From Ryuthela nishihirai (Eukaryota > Arthropoda > Arachnida > Araneae > Heptathelidae), in assembly GCA_038380435.1 (NCBI GenBank), contig JAWZYU010000027.1:2787156-2851155 (forward strand): DNA of 64,000 bases, written 5' to 3'. The notes below the pieces were generated by a model that was not told the DNA's origin, did not search any database, and saw only the letters and a program-made list of their open reading frames with translations. Numbering within the stretch: position 1 is the stretch's first letter; each line of letters opens with the position of its first letter. Below, one piece after another: positions 11,234 to 22,759 of the stretch. Made by a program: the position numbers and the translations under genes.

Positions 11234-11352
11234 TTTTAATTTCTCACGAATAATTACTGTACAATAAAGTAAACCTGTATATGCCTCTATAACCTAGGAG
11301 AGTGCAATGAGTATCATATAATATACATAACTTAACAACCTAATTGCGACCA
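11234..11352. repeat. right copy of the direct repeat flanking the Penelope-like element
   Basis: Matches 7608-7723 in the same orientation, with small indels (CTTAACAACC against CAACC). It lies just upstream of the element's 5' coding end on the minus strand. Confidence 0.75.
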
Positions 11353-11367
11353 TATCTAGACAGCTGT

Positions 11368-11715
11368 ATGTAAAACCATTTCCTCTATTAACCTGCATTT
11401 TTTGTAAGCAGGCTGTAAAAACCAATGTAAAAAAGCATCATTTGAAATGTACAAATAAAATTCCGAACCAATGAAAATCATTACTTGTGTAAAATATTAT
11501 GTGAAAATATGTAAAAATATCACATGTAATTATCATATGTAGACTACTGTATGTAAAACCATTTCCTCTGTTAACCTGCATTTTTTGTAAGCAGGATGTA
11601 AAATATATCTGTAACCAATGTAAAAAAAAAAGCATCACTGTGAAATGTATAAATAAAATTGTAAACCAATGGAAATCATTACTTGTGTAAAATATTATGT
11701 GAAACCTATGCATTG
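11368..11715. repeat. tandem duplication, unit about 183 bp
   Basis: The block starting TGTATGTAAAACCATTTCCTC and containing ACCTGCATTTTTTGTAAGCAGG, ACCAATG and CATTACTTGTGTAAAATATTATGTGAAA occurs twice in a row (about 11368 and 11551). Its AATATGTAAAAATATCACATG portion resembles 7575-7600, on the other side of the Penelope-like element. Confidence 0.8.
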
Positions 11716-11729
11716 TCATTGTTTATTCA

Positions 11730-13531
11730 CTGTATTTCCCAATACTTTGATATCAATAAAAAAAGTTTCAAATTAAATATATATATTGTCTGAATATCTG
11801 AGTCATCATTTAATCTTTAGCAAGTGGGAAGGTAACGTAATCAGGACTTCTCATATGACCTTCCATGTCACTCCCGAAGTGCTCATGCTTATGAGTCATT
11901 CCACAGGCTGCATCGTGCTTAATATTCCAAGTACGTTATTTTTTTTTTCTTCCTTATCTTACACTCATTAAAAAGAAATTTAAAATCGTAAATACACGTG
12001 GATTGATCGCATAAATTCATAAAAGAAGAATTTAATTTCTTCCTTATCTTACACTCATTTAAAAATTATATATTTATTTAAAAATTATTTATTTTTTTGG
12101 AAAGATTAATTGTCTGGTCTTGAAATACAGATATGTGGCAAATATAATAACATACTTGGAATATTACAAAATGTAACTTTGGCGAACTACACTTAGCAGC
12201 TTTGGTAGTTCAAGTTTTAAATGTAAGAGTAACTATACTAGAGACAATGCTATGTATGCAAGACGATGTAACGAATGTACGAGAAACATAGAGATGATCT
12301 GTTGGCATTTAGTGTTGACCTGCACTTGTAGTTGATCAAAAATAATTTTGCTTGTGACAACACACATTGAAAAGCAGCAAGAAAAAATATGTTTGGTTGA
12401 AACTACAGGACCCAGAGCATACTCCTAAAATGGAGCACATGCCATCCTATATATGTGGATTGATCGAAATAATTTTCCTTGTGACAGGCATATTGAAAAG
12501 GAGCATGAAAAAACACATTTGGTTGAACTGCAGGATCTGTCAGTAGAATTAAATAAATAATTCATGTGTTAATAATCCAATTGATTATTTATTATAGAAA
12601 ATATATATTTATATACTATTGGATTTCTCTACTTCCTACATTATTTTAGTACATTTAAGAGTCTTTCATCCACTAATTTAAATTGCTTCATATGCTCTTT
12701 CCTTCTTGTCCTATATTAGTATTGCTTATATAGGATATAATCCTCTTAAACAGGATATAAATTATACAAACAAATCCAGAGGCTGTTAAATGTTTAACCC
12801 TTTCCATGTTAGAGCAGTATTAATTTGCATCATCCTTTGAATTTTACTAAAGGTAAAATGAAAAAAGGTACAGAAAAATTTTGAAATATATTTTAAAATA
12901 TGCTTAAACAATTAACTTACCATTTGTTTTAGGATTTTTGTCATTTTATTAATCACAATTAAATGCTCTTTCTTTTGATATTGAACATGACATATTTCTG
13001 CTCATTAGATACCTCAGGATGAGGTTCTTAAGGTGTTTATTTTATTTTCTGAAAACACTTTAAAATAAACCAACTACCATGATGAGTTCAGTTTCATAAA
13101 CCCAACACTGTAAGGGTTAATAAAAGGTGCCTGTTATGTACTTTTTGTATCTGTTTCATGAAATATAAAGATAATAATAGCAAGAAAATATGTTTCTACA
13201 TGTAGAATGTGTCTGTGTGTGGAATTACGAAGTATGGTACAAAAAAAGAAGCTTATGAGGTACCAATGCTTGTAGTCAATGAAGAAGTATTTTAACAGAG
13301 AGGCATAAGTGACTTGCAATGGAACAGCGTGGAAGGTAGATCTATACTCTTCTCTATGGGCTGTTTGTGGATTTTGTCCCCAAATGGATGATTGTATAAT
13401 TTGCATTCTTTTCTGAGGGGTTCAATACTGATATAGAAGAAAAGCATTTATGAAAAAGTTCAAATTAGTGGACAAAAAACTAAGCATAGTGTAAAACTGT
13501 GGACTTTTGAAGTAGAATTTAGAAGTCTTAC
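11730..13531. other. intergenic/intronic AT-rich sequence with short duplications
   Basis: No gene recognised. Two imperfect duplications are visible: TTTCTTCCTTATCTTACACTCATT at about 11946 and 12037, and a roughly 80-bp block (TTGATCAAAAATAATTTTGC...TTTGGTTGAAACTACAGGA) at about 12331 and 12457. If the HEATR5-like gene continues, this lies in its intron downstream of exon C; no further exon could be identified here. Confidence 0.5.
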
Positions 13532-13757
13532 TTTTATCATTGCTGGCAGCAGATACCAGCACTTCCAGAGTGTGCAGTATTTCGACAAGGCACGTTATTT
13601 TGGTTTCTGATAAGTTATTGTGAGTGGCAAGATCTGAAGTTAAAACACCAGCTAATTCTATTAGTTTTGGGGAAAGTGCTCGAATATAAGTATTAGCAAT
13701 AACACTATCAGGATGTGAAAATATAGAATGAAGTGACTGTATACTTTTTAGTTGAAT
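13532..13757 (-). CDS. HEATR5: HEATR5-like gene, exon C (C-terminal HEAT region)
   Basis: A 226-bp exon on the minus strand. A polypyrimidine acceptor (TTTCTTTCTTTTCAG) precedes it and the donor GTAAGA follows at 13531. It reads IQLKSIQSLHSIFSHPDSV, then NTYIRALSPKLIELAGVL, and later CLVEILHTLEVLVSAASNDK. These resemble the HEAT-repeat helices near the C-terminus of HEATR5A/B (yeast Laa1), a large cytosolic HEAT-repeat protein that works with AP-1/clathrin in endosome-Golgi traffic. It begins in phase 0, matching the end of exon B, and leaves one base over. The next exon is not visible in the window. Confidence 0.87.
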
Positions 13758-14560
13758 CTGAAAAGAAAGAAAAAATATTTTAGTAATGTTTTCAAGGGTT
13801 AAAAGTTATTGTTAACAACTTTAGATTTTTCAATGCTTTAGATAATTAATATTTTTACACAAATATTAAATTTAAATCATTCGTAATAAATTTAGTTAGT
13901 TATAGACAGTAATAAAATTAGGAGCTATAATTATTATTTTCAAGCAGTATATTAATCAATAAATATTTTTGTGAAAAAAGTTTAGCCGACTAATATTTTT
14001 TAAAGAATTATCATTATTGTAACTTCTTTCCATTCTGTTGTAAGTAAATAAAAGCAATTTGAATGATGGCAAACACTACCAAAAATATTTACAATTAACA
14101 GTGAAAGACCAATATTTCAAACATTTTATTCATATTAGAATTGGCTTTGCAGCAGTTGCTGCTTATAAATGACATCTAGAGACAAGGGCAGACTGAGATA
14201 CAGCTGCAATAAAAAAACTCGATTTTGAATTTTAGGAAGAATTCAATGCTTATTCAGTTGGTAGTTTGCAATTATAGCTTAAAATAGTTTTTTTTACTAA
14301 TTCTGTGAAACTTCTGCCAAACTCATCAATAACTTTCTTGAAAGAAGGCATTATATCATTTTCAGTCGACATCACTAATAGTGACATCAGTAGTTTTTGG
14401 GTCAGTGTGGCCTCAAAAACAATACTGATGTCATACTGATTATAATATATATAACTGACAATTATATAATGTGAAAAATAATAATTATTATTCAAAAAGT
14501 CTTGTTCCTATGAGAGCCTGGGATGCTACAACACTCAGTACTCCTTGCTAATCTGTGCCT
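13758..14560. other. intron sequence, nothing recognised
   Basis: AT-rich intron adjoining exon C. No coding homology or repeat boundary was recognised before the SINE that starts near 14565. Confidence 0.4.
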
Positions 14561-14564
14561 GTAC

Positions 14565-14912
14565 AGACTGGGAGATTGCTCACACAGTAGTGCACCAGTC
14601 TTATAATCTGTAGTTCCTATTTTTGAGTTCCATCTGTTCCAGTGTTGGGTTTATTTCCACTAACTCCTATCACTGGTGAAAGTGAATACTGCTATGCTTG
14701 GAAAGGCCACTGCCTGTTGAATGAGATGTTAAGTTATGGTTCAATTGCAGGAGAGTCATACCCTGTGCACTTTAAAGAACATGCTGGATGCCTTGATGTG
14801 AGGCTTCCGTCTGTCTCCTTAACAGCTGTCCAGTGGGTCCCCTTCCCACGACCTTCTCTGAGACCTTGTGACTTGACTGTGTGCAAAAAGTGCTGCTAAG
14901 AGGCAAACCTAT
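14565..14912 (+). mobile_element. SINE family 2, old diverged copy
   Basis: Diverged family-2 copy on the plus strand. The tRNA-derived part is visible around 14603 (CCAGTCTTATAATCTGTAGTTCC), the central part as GTGCACTTTAAAGAACATGCTGG and AACAGCTGTCCAGTGGGTCC, and the tail region as TGCAAAAAGTGCTGCTAAGAGG. No clear TSD. Confidence 0.7.
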
Positions 14913-14977
14913 CTAGAGACCAACACTGCTGTCCAGTTAGATCTCCACAGACTATGATGGCTTGTGGAGGGAGGGTT

Positions 14978-15024
14978 TAGTTTTATGGCACAAGAGCTAT
15001 AGAGGCTCTTGTGCCATAAAACTA
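14978..15024. repeat. perfect 20-bp hairpin, 7-nt loop
   Basis: The arms TAGTTTTATGGCACAAGAGC and its exact reverse complement are separated by TATAGAG. This is one of several short-loop perfect palindromes in the window. The arm resembles the TTTTATGGCRCA-type tail of a SINE family (compare 60038), so it may be a fold-back of SINE tail sequence. Confidence 0.9.
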
Positions 15025-15345
15025 TAACTAATGATGAGAAATATATATAAATCACAAAGTAAGAACCTGAGTGTAAAGAATAGATGTAAATGATAAATTA
15101 AATGTATTAAACACTAATTTGAATTAAAATAGCAATATATAAAGAGCAATAATGAGTGTACAAGATCTTTGAATACACAAAAATGAAGTAACCAACTATA
15201 AGAATAACGTATCATCTCTATGCAAATATGGGATGCTCATTTTTTACTTTCCACATTTAGTAACCTCTAACAGTGGAAATTCAAATTGATTTATGATTTG
15301 GAAAATGCAAAACAGAAATATTTTTTTAGTACCTAAATAGCTGTC

Positions 15346-15545
15346 CCATAGACAAGTGGTTAGCACGCTTGGCTACTGAACTAAGGGACCTGGGTTCGAG
15401 CCCTGGGTAAGGCATGGATGTTTGTGTCGTTTTTCTGCTGAGGTCCTGCCATCCTCTCAGACCTTCTACTTTGGCATATAAACTGACAGGCTCCTGTCAG
15501 ACCTCTGTGGCAAGCAGCTGCTTGAAGAGGTATTTTTATTTTTTA
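15346..15545 (+). mobile_element. SINE family 1 copy
   Basis: Head with GACAAGTGGTTAGCACGCTTGG (degraded A box) and CCTGGGTTCGAGCCCTGGG (B box), body with AAACTGACAGGCTCCTGTCAG, tail TATTTTTATTTTTTATAT. About 90 bp on its left (15257-15345) resemble 15770-15860 on its right, so it sits inside a local duplication. Confidence 0.9.
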
Positions 15546-16590
15546 TATAACACAAAAAGAATTTTTCATTTATCTTTTGCCCAATTACAGTTATCCATCC
15601 CTTTTGGGGGTAAGGGAGCAAATCATTGTTGGCAATGTAACGACTTGACCATCACACTTTACCATTAAAATTTTTCGAAATTTATAGCAACAGTTTTCTT
15701 GCAACATTCATTTAAAGTTTTCATATCTCCCAACTTTTTCCACTACTAGAGGGTGCACTTAACAGTTTAGTTTTCACCTTATTAACACCCTCTAATGGTA
15801 GAAATTTAAACTAATGGATAATTGGAAAAATGCAAATAGTAATATTTTACTAGTACTTACACAAACAAAAATAATTTTTCCTCTAACTCTTAAAACAAAA
15901 ATGCTGCATTTTCCCCTCCTCCCTGGGGGATCAAGTTTGGGTTATTTTATGTCTGAGCAGCCAAAGCATATATATATGTGTAGGTTAAATGTGTGATGTT
16001 AAATGTTATGTCTAAGTGGATGTTGTGATGCTCTGTGGGTGGTGTATAGAACTAACAATGATGCTTAACATATGATGCTTAACGATGATGCTTAAAAATA
16101 AAAGCACTTTACAACTGGGGGTATCAAAGCAAGGACATCACACAGCAACAAATGTATAAATGCCTATGCCACCTCCCTTTGCAAACCACAACTTTTATGT
16201 GATGATATGCATATAAATATTACTTGATTTTATAATGTGGATTCTAAGAAACTGAAACATTATTTTAATTATGTAAGATGAACAATTGACATTCTGTTAA
16301 GTATATTTTATGAATGTAATATACATAGCTTCAAATACAAAAGTATGGTAATAAACCTCACTACCTGTTTCTTACAATAATTACACAATTTTTGGACCAT
16401 AAAAGTACGGAATAAGATTAACAGGAAAATTTAGTGCCTTCCAACAAGTAAGAATAGTACAGACCTGATGAATAGAATTTGTAACAGCTCTGCATTCAAT
16501 CTTTGTTTGGGGCCAAGTGTAACTACAAGCTATGTTGTTGGGAGCTTTGCAAAGCAACCACTAGAAGGTAGGTACCAAGGCCCCATTGAC
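15546..16590. other. no gene; duplicated sequence and a SINE-2 tail scrap
   Basis: Contains the right copy of a roughly 90-bp duplication (15770-15860), a short family-2 SINE tail-like scrap (TTTGGGTTATTTTATGTCTGAGCAGC near 15935) and the small repeated motif ATGATGCTTAA at about 16060-16095. No coding region recognised. Confidence 0.45.
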
Positions 16591-16595
16591 TTCTC

Positions 16596-16936
16596 ATAGA
16601 TGCTATGATGCTTAACCTCTACACACTTTGCAAGTAGCACATTTTTGCATACAACAGACTAAATGGCCTGGTCACAAGGGTTCCAAAGATTTAGAGAAGG
16701 TTGAGGAAAGGGATCAATAGGACAGCGGTTAGAAGACAGATGGAATTCTCCCATCAGGATCATTCAGTATGTTCTTTAACCTACACAGTGTGTGGCTCTC
16801 CTGCATATGGAGTCACAGCTTAATGTCCCATCTAATGGATGACTGCCTTTTCAAGCTCATCAGTGTCCCCATCCTTACTGAGATCAGGATGGGAGTTAAC
16901 CCTTGCCCTGTACATTCTAGCAGTAATAACTTAGGT
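16596..16936 (-). mobile_element. SINE family 2, diverged, tRNA head missing
   Basis: Body matches the 9846 copy: GACTAAATGGCCTGGTCACA, GTTCTTTAACCTACACAG, GGCTCTCCTGCATATGG, TTAATGTCCCATCTAATGGATG and AAGCTCATCAGTGTCCCC. The sequence decays toward the tRNA-derived end, and a solo LTR begins at 16941. Confidence 0.75.
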
Positions 16937-16940
16937 TAAT

Positions 16941-17900
16941 TGTAACGCTCCAAAGATCATTAACTTTCTCAAGTTGGACCTTTTGTCTTATTCAAAATAG
17001 ATTCAAATTCCGGATTAGCTTATCGGGCGCCAGGTAATATTAACTTGCCGAATAAAGTTGAAATAGGGTTCACTATGTATATAGCATTACTTATTGAGCA
17101 AGAATTCAAAAAAGATTGTCAAGTTTAAAGTTATATCTAAATCAAAATCACTAATCATTGCTCAAGATGAAAAAATAGCAAAGTCAAAATATTCATAAAA
17201 CAAACGAAGTTTATTCCCAAAAAATTCAACGAATCACTAATTCAGTTAATGAATACAAATGTCGGAGTAACTAAAAAAACTCCATCTCTAACTATGACTC
17301 ACAAAAACTGACTACTAACGTCTTCCTCCTTCACCATCTTCCTACTAGCATCTCTCATCACTCTCCGTCACCACTCTAATTCAACTCCATGACTTCACGT
17401 CACTTAGATACATGCAGCATTCAATCTGGCATGTGTCTGTTGAACATCGGGAAAAACATTTGCCCAATCTGACGATCATGCTAGCTATGATGCAAGAGGA
17501 GTCGTGGAAAGTCTCATTTTTATTATAAAAAAATGCTATGGAGTAAACTCCCAAGTATCTGTGATCATGTGGTGCAAACATAACATGAAGGGTTGTGAAA
17601 CTTGGTTACATATTTTTAACAAACATAAAAAATTAGGTTTCAATTAAAAACTCAATAAGATCATTGTATTCACCACCTGCAAATTTACACATTTCTCATT
17701 CCAAGCTGTAGAAGAGTTGGATTAATCACAATTCTTTCTCTGAGCCATAGAAGGAGTTGTGCATGCGCAACTCCTTCTACAGCTCTGGTTCGGAAGAAAG
17801 AATTGCGATTAGTCTAACTGAAATAATCCCCAAAATGATTGATATAACATAAAGTAAAACTGGGTAAGGAAAAGTAAAAGTGAATGGGTGAGCCATCACA
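16941..17900 (-). mobile_element. solo LTR (family A), TSD TAAT
   Basis: A 960-bp reverse copy: begins TGTAACGCTCCAAAG, ends CCATCACA, with TAAT at 16937-16940 and 17901-17904. It carries GGCGCCAGG near 17029 and the palindrome GGAGTTGTGCATGCGCAACTCC near 17752, which here is extended by AAG/CTT on both sides. It is longer than the other copies, with extra sequence in the middle. No internal region is attached. Confidence 0.93.
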
Positions 17901-18059
17901 TAATGCATAGTGTTAATTATTAATTTAATATTAAGAATAAAAGTAACAGTGTCATAGCATTAAGGGAGGCTAAGAAACTAATACTCCACAAAGGAAAATT
18001 AGTTACAATAATGAACTTTTTTTTATAAACTTTATTTTATGAATAATAAAAAAAAATCA

Positions 18060-18390
18060 ATAATCTTCTGAAAAATTTATGGGAATTAGTTTACTTTCTG
18101 TTCCAGACAAAGTTCTTTGCATGATTATACCTAATTGAATTAAGAATTTGGTTGAATGACAATTGCATGATGAACAGCATTGATTCAGAAGTGATTGGGG
18201 ATGTATTGATCAAATACTTTCACTTAGACAGATTCTTGAGAAATGTTTAGAGTTTCAGAAGTCTGTGGAATTATAGAGGTGTAATAATTCTCAAGTATGT
18301 AATAGTTATGAATGTGGGGAATGAAATTTCAAAAAGGCTTTTGACTCTGCTGATCGACATAATTTATGGTTGATTGTTAGAAGGAAATAT
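18060..18390 (+). pseudogene. LINE reverse transcriptase fragment (RTE/CFDP2-like family)
   Basis: Readings include GISLLSVPDKVLCMIIPN, LHDEQH, a degenerate FRSDWGCIDQILSLRQILEK and KKAFDSADRHNLWLIV. These match the RT fingers and motif A region (F..A..FDSVDR) of the LINE family also present at 32540-32712 and, reversed, at 26090-26470. Stops and frameshifts interrupt it. Confidence 0.75.
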
Positions 18391-18713
18391 TCATCACATA
18401 TAACAAACTACATTTATATTATTTCACTGAAATTGCATTCTCCTATAATTTTATTTATCTTACAACATATTAATAAAATAACGATGGCTATGGATCAGGC
18501 AACAGAACTGAAGCAGCATAGTTTCTTAAAAAGTTCCACAAATCATCTTGTATCAATGATATTGCAGCATTTGTAGCAAAAGCTATTGCTAGTAGAGGCA
18601 AAAGCAATTGAAACTAAGTTGAAAAAGTGTTAACAAGAGGAGAGTAAAAATTTATAAGGAATATCTCCTCTAAAAATTTGAATCGACTTAAAAAGTGGTA
18701 ATTACTTAGTGTA

Positions 18714-19014
18714 GGGGTTCTCAATGTGGGATATGCGGTAAAATGTTTTGGGGTACACCGTGAGAGCTGTTTCACTGATTACCCAGTAAAATGTTTATAA
18801 TTTTATAAGATTTGTTAAATTGTTATTGTCATTTTTTATGTTTATCAATATATATGTAATTTATGAATACAAAATTTAATGTATATATATATATATTATT
18901 TTATTCCCATTGTTATACTATAATTATAGTTTTATCTATCTATACAAGGGATACACCAGTTACATACACATTTCCAGGGGGTACGCACAGCATAAAAGGT
19001 TGAGGACCACTGAT
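18714..19014. mobile_element. hAT-type MITE with 8-bp TSD
   Basis: A 301-bp non-coding element with imperfect terminal inverted repeats (left GGGGTTCTCAATGTGGGATATGCG; right, read in reverse, CAGTGGTCCTCAACCTTTTATGC). It is flanked by the identical 8-bp TSD TTAGTGTA at 18706-18713 and 19015-19022. The ends and TSD length are characteristic of hAT non-autonomous elements. The interior is AT-rich with a TA microsatellite. Confidence 0.88.
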
Positions 19015-19022
19015 TTAGTGTA

Positions 19023-20080
19023 TACCAAAAAAGTTGAGTTTATTCAATATTTAATGTATATCAGGCTTTCCACCCCTCCCCCTATAACACTAGTGGCTTT
19101 AATTGTGATTTTAGTGAATCAAACCTGGAATAAGATAAGAGCTTTATTACATTTAAAAATTGCATAGAATTTAAAATTTCATTTGGAGTGTCAGGAAATT
19201 TGGCTGGTTTTGGCCCTTTAGCAATATTGCTGCATGGCATGTAGTATTGCATTTTACTCTATATATTTCACAGGCATAAGATTATCGTGTGGTGTTTATT
19301 TCATTAATAATGAAAATTTGTTTTGGTTTCGGAGTGTTATTCATGTGTGCAGTGCAGTATTAAAATAAGTTTCCTGTGGATCACTTTTGTATATGAGTAA
19401 TGTTAAGATTTGTGTGCTATTGCATTAGTAAGATTTCCCAGAGTGAAGTGATAAATAGATTGGGAGTATTTTATGTTAATAAGATTATTTTGAGAGTATT
19501 ATGCATATTGTGTTAAGCCAAGTGTGGCCCATGAAATTTTATGCTCAGAGCTCACAGAGTGGCTATTTAGCATATTTTAGTGCACTGTGCCATGATTCGT
19601 TCAGCGAAAGACATCATGCTATAAGAGTTGTCTAATTTTTAATTATTTCTGTTTCAAAAAGGAAAAAAGTTTGCTTTAAGGATAATGCCTAAATTTAAAT
19701 TTTAAAAATGATGCCTGCCATTGTGAAAGTATGTTTAAAATAAAGTGCAGTGCTTATTATGTTGAAAAACTATTGATGTTTTCTTAAATACTCTAAGAAG
19801 TTAAATGGTTTATGTTAAAAGATATCAGGTCTAAAAGTGTATTGTGATGGAATTTGTAGTGAAATTTTATGCAAAAGCGATCACTGCCCAGTAGCTTAAT
19901 TGAAGACACAGCTGACCCACAATCAGCAGGTGTAGGTTTCGGATCCCACCTGGACAAATCAGCTTTTTGTTTCACTATAATGTCAATGTGTCATAATTTA
20001 AAAAATATCACAGATAATTGATGGTGTTGAATTCGGTTGTGTTTGTGTACGATTGATGTTTAGTGTTTGAGTAAAGCTAT
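19023..20080. other. no recognised gene; one tRNA-like segment
   Basis: Mostly unrecognised AT-rich sequence. At 19886-19955 a tRNA-like stretch (AGTAGCTTAATTG, then GCTGACCCACAATCAGC, then GTAGGTTTCGGATCCCACC) could be a tRNA pseudogene or the head of another SINE. The anticodon loop lacks the usual T at position 33. Confidence 0.4.
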
Positions 20081-20081
20081 G

Positions 20082-21790
20082 GGTAGCTATTTAGTTGAAA
20101 AAATTATTGAGAAGCTTACTGAGGTATTGATTGAAAAGTTAATTAAGATATTGAATAAGGTGATATTGAGTTAATGTGATAGTTGATAAGAGTAGAGTAG
20201 ATAGTTCTGTAGTGGAACTGATAAGATTAGAGTAGATAAGAGCGTACTACATAGATTGGTTATTATATATATGTATCTGTTGGTATTGTAATTTAAAAAT
20301 TCAAAATGGAACAAAAAATGTTTCATGTGTGCACACACGACACTGATATGTATCGTAAACATAAGAACCATAGGAACTTTTTTAAGAGTACTAGACATCA
20401 CCAGAAGGAATGTTTTAAGTGCGGGAATTTTGGCCATTTTGCCAGAGACTGCCCCACTAGAATGAGTACATATTAGTACAGAATCAAGCATTCATTAATC
20501 CGTCAGTAATTTCTGAATTTGAAAATTTAGCATTTTTGCCCATCATAGCTTTGGGAATGTTACACATATTTGAAAAGTCAGCAGGAAGAGGATCCTTTGG
20601 TTAGTTTAATTAAGCAAACAGTTTTGCATCAAGCCTTGGAAGCAGAATTGGGACCCCCTCCCATGTGTTTGAATGATGTGAAAGATATTAATGTCCTTAA
20701 AATGGTGGAAAAGGCTTTTATCCCTCTAGAGTTAGAACAGGACGAGGAAGTTAGTAATTCAGTAGAAACTCTGTTCGATATTGGAGGACTCAGAAAAGCT
20801 ATTTTTGCAATTTCAAAGAAGAGGAGATTAGCTGGGGAAAGGGAGGCAGCAGAGGAGAAACTAAGAGATGAGAATAAGAATCGAACCCCAGTAGAGCAGC
20901 AATCAGTGAGCAAAGTACATTTATCAGTAGTGAATGTAATTAGTAATGAAGAGGAAGTTGATAGGGGTAGTGAGAATTTGGAAGAAGATTATGCTGTGCA
21001 GATAGACAGCCAAGTGGTCAAGGAATCTGATAATAGCGAGATAGCAGAAATTGTGGAAGAGAAAGATAGTATAATAGACGTGAAGCATTATTTAAAATTA
21101 GAAGAATTAGCACCCCCTCTGGCAGCTGTGACTGAAGTATTAGATTTTGTCCTATATAATTGCTGCACTGAGACAGATCAATACAGGTGACGGTAACCTG
21201 AGAGAGGAAATTGAAAAGGAGGAAGAGAGTCGAATAGATGTAGAAAAATTAGTCCCCAATTTTGAGACCTGCACCGAAGTAGCAAAGTTTATCATATCTG
21301 ACAATAGCCCTCCAACATGAACAGATACAGAAGAAGTTAGCCACACAGATGAAGCAAACCAAGACTCAAATACAGAACGCAGTAATACAGAAGAAGAAAC
21401 ATTATATATTAGCATATGAATCTTAGGCAATTTACAGAAAAATTTCCTCAAAGTGTTACTACCTAAGGTGGAGCTGTCAGCCAACAATGCTCCCCCAGTA
21501 GTAAGATTCACGAACCCCCTTACTAGTTTTCCTTCTTCAGTGATAGTGATTCCCTTCTCTGCCTGCCGATTGGCTCAAGATTGCCTCGTGCTTCTTGCAA
21601 GGGTACAGAGCGCAACATCAAAGAACTCTCAAGCCCCACCAATATTTGCACCTCCTGATTGGTGGATACTGACAATGGTGGGAGCAGATGAGACCTTTGT
21701 GAAAGGGCCTGAGAGGGTCCAGAGGAAGGAGAGGGAGGGAAAAGGGAGAAAGCTTGGAACTGCATCTCAGATAGGTTAGAGAGAAAGTTG
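20082..21790 (+). pseudogene. gag-like remnant with CCHC zinc knuckle (LTR-retroelement type)
   Basis: A CCHC zinc knuckle (ECFKCGNFGHFARDC, spacing C-X2-C-X4-H-X4-C) is encoded at about 20408-20455 and ends at a stop near 20475. In another frame, 20570-21190 gives 206 residues rich in Glu, Val and Lys with no recognised fold, including EEDPLVSLIKQTVLHQ and REAAEEKLRDENKN. The order (short N-terminal reading from 20082, zinc knuckle, acidic linker) parallels 47000-48120. It is most simply read as the gag/pre-protease part of a decayed LTR retrotransposon; protease and RT were not found. Confidence 0.55.
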
Positions 21791-21799
21791 CAGAAAGTT

Positions 21800-22270
21800 T
21801 TTTAAGCCATGAGCGAAGAAGGGTCTCAGTCCTAGAGAGTAATTATTGTCTCTAAGAGCCGAACTTATTATTGTAGTCACATGATATGAGATGAAATGTC
21901 ATCAAATGTTAGTCTCCACACCATCGATTGTTTAATGTGTCATGTTAATTTTAAAAATAATGTGAACTTCAATAAATGGTAATGTTATAGTTAAGAGTGA
22001 TTCTAAGATGTATAGCTCAAAGTAAGATTTAGATTTAAAAATATTAAAGTAAAGTACGATAAGATTCCAACGGGGAAGAGTGGAATATCATTGGGATCTA
22101 GTGCACAGAATTTTATGATACAATTTTATTAAAACGAAACTGGAAAATGATCACAGCCAATTTAAGACTGGGTGGGAATGTATATCAGACTTTCCTTTCC
22201 TTCCTCCCCTAATATAACAGATAATATATCAGAGAGATCACTGTTATATCAGAATTAACACTATTAACAA
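21800..22270. other. no recognised gene
   Basis: AT-rich sequence following the gag-like remnant. It may be untranslated sequence of the same element, but no LTR match was seen. Confidence 0.35.
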
Positions 22271-22274
22271 TATT

Positions 22275-22530
22275 ACCGATGGACTTGGAAAGGCTGCTAT
22301 CCATCGAATGGAACATTAAGCTGTGGTCCCATATGTAGGAGAGCTACAATAATTATCTCTGTGCACGTTCAAGATTATGCTGGATGGCCTTGGTAGGAAG
22401 CTACCATATGCCTTTTAACAGCTGTCCAGTGGGTCCTCTCCCCTCAATCTCCTCTGAAACCTTGTGACCTGTCCATTTAGACCATTGTGTGAAAAAAAAA
22501 AAAAACTGCTGCTCAGGAGTAAATGACCCA
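22275..22530 (+). mobile_element. SINE family 2, 5'-truncated copy
   Basis: Matches the body and tail of family 2: GGACTTGGAAAGGCTG, CATTAAGCTGTGGTCC, AACAGCTGTCCAGTGGGTCC, CCTTGTGACCTGTCCATTTAG and a tail with an A run followed by CTGCTGCTCAGGAGTAAATGACCC. The tRNA-derived head is absent, as in 5'-truncated SINE insertions. Confidence 0.8.
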
Positions 22531-22674
22531 AACCAACAATTAATTATATTAATAGAGGAAAAACATAAATCAATAGGAAATACATATATTACCTGTAGGT
22601 AAAGAATTTCATAAACATTCTGTATGCTCAGCAAAAGATGTAAAGGTCACATTGTGGAAATAAATTATTGAGCC

Positions 22675-22750
22675 GATGGTTCGTTTAGTGGTTAGAGGAG
22701 AGCACTCTGGCATGTATCTAGAGAGCTATGCTTTTGCGTCCAGCACAGTC
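22675..22750 (+). other. tRNA-like segment, possible SINE head
   Basis: GGTTCGTTTAGTGGTTAGAGG resembles a D-arm/A-box region, CTCTGGCATGTATCTAGAG an anticodon arm with CAT, and GCTTTTGCGTCC a decayed B box. A (C)AACAAAAAACATTTTT tail follows, somewhat like the tail after the tRNA-like segment at 19886. Too degenerate to be a working tRNA gene. Confidence 0.35.
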
Positions 22751-22759
22751 AACAAAAAA

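Noticed and set aside
7300..13500. terminal exon of the HEATR5-like gene downstream of exon C
   Set aside because: I searched the minus strand for the expected C-terminal helices and found no open stretch with an acceptor of the right phase; it may lie beyond the window.
19886..19955. functional tRNA-Val-like gene
   Set aside because: The anticodon loop lacks T33 and the T arm has an extra base, and no intact acceptor stem is visible. Reported only as tRNA-like.
20570..21190. 206-residue open frame as a possible host gene
   Set aside because: It follows a zinc knuckle and is a low-complexity acidic segment, as in the LTR element at 47-48 kb. Retroelement origin is more likely than a host gene.
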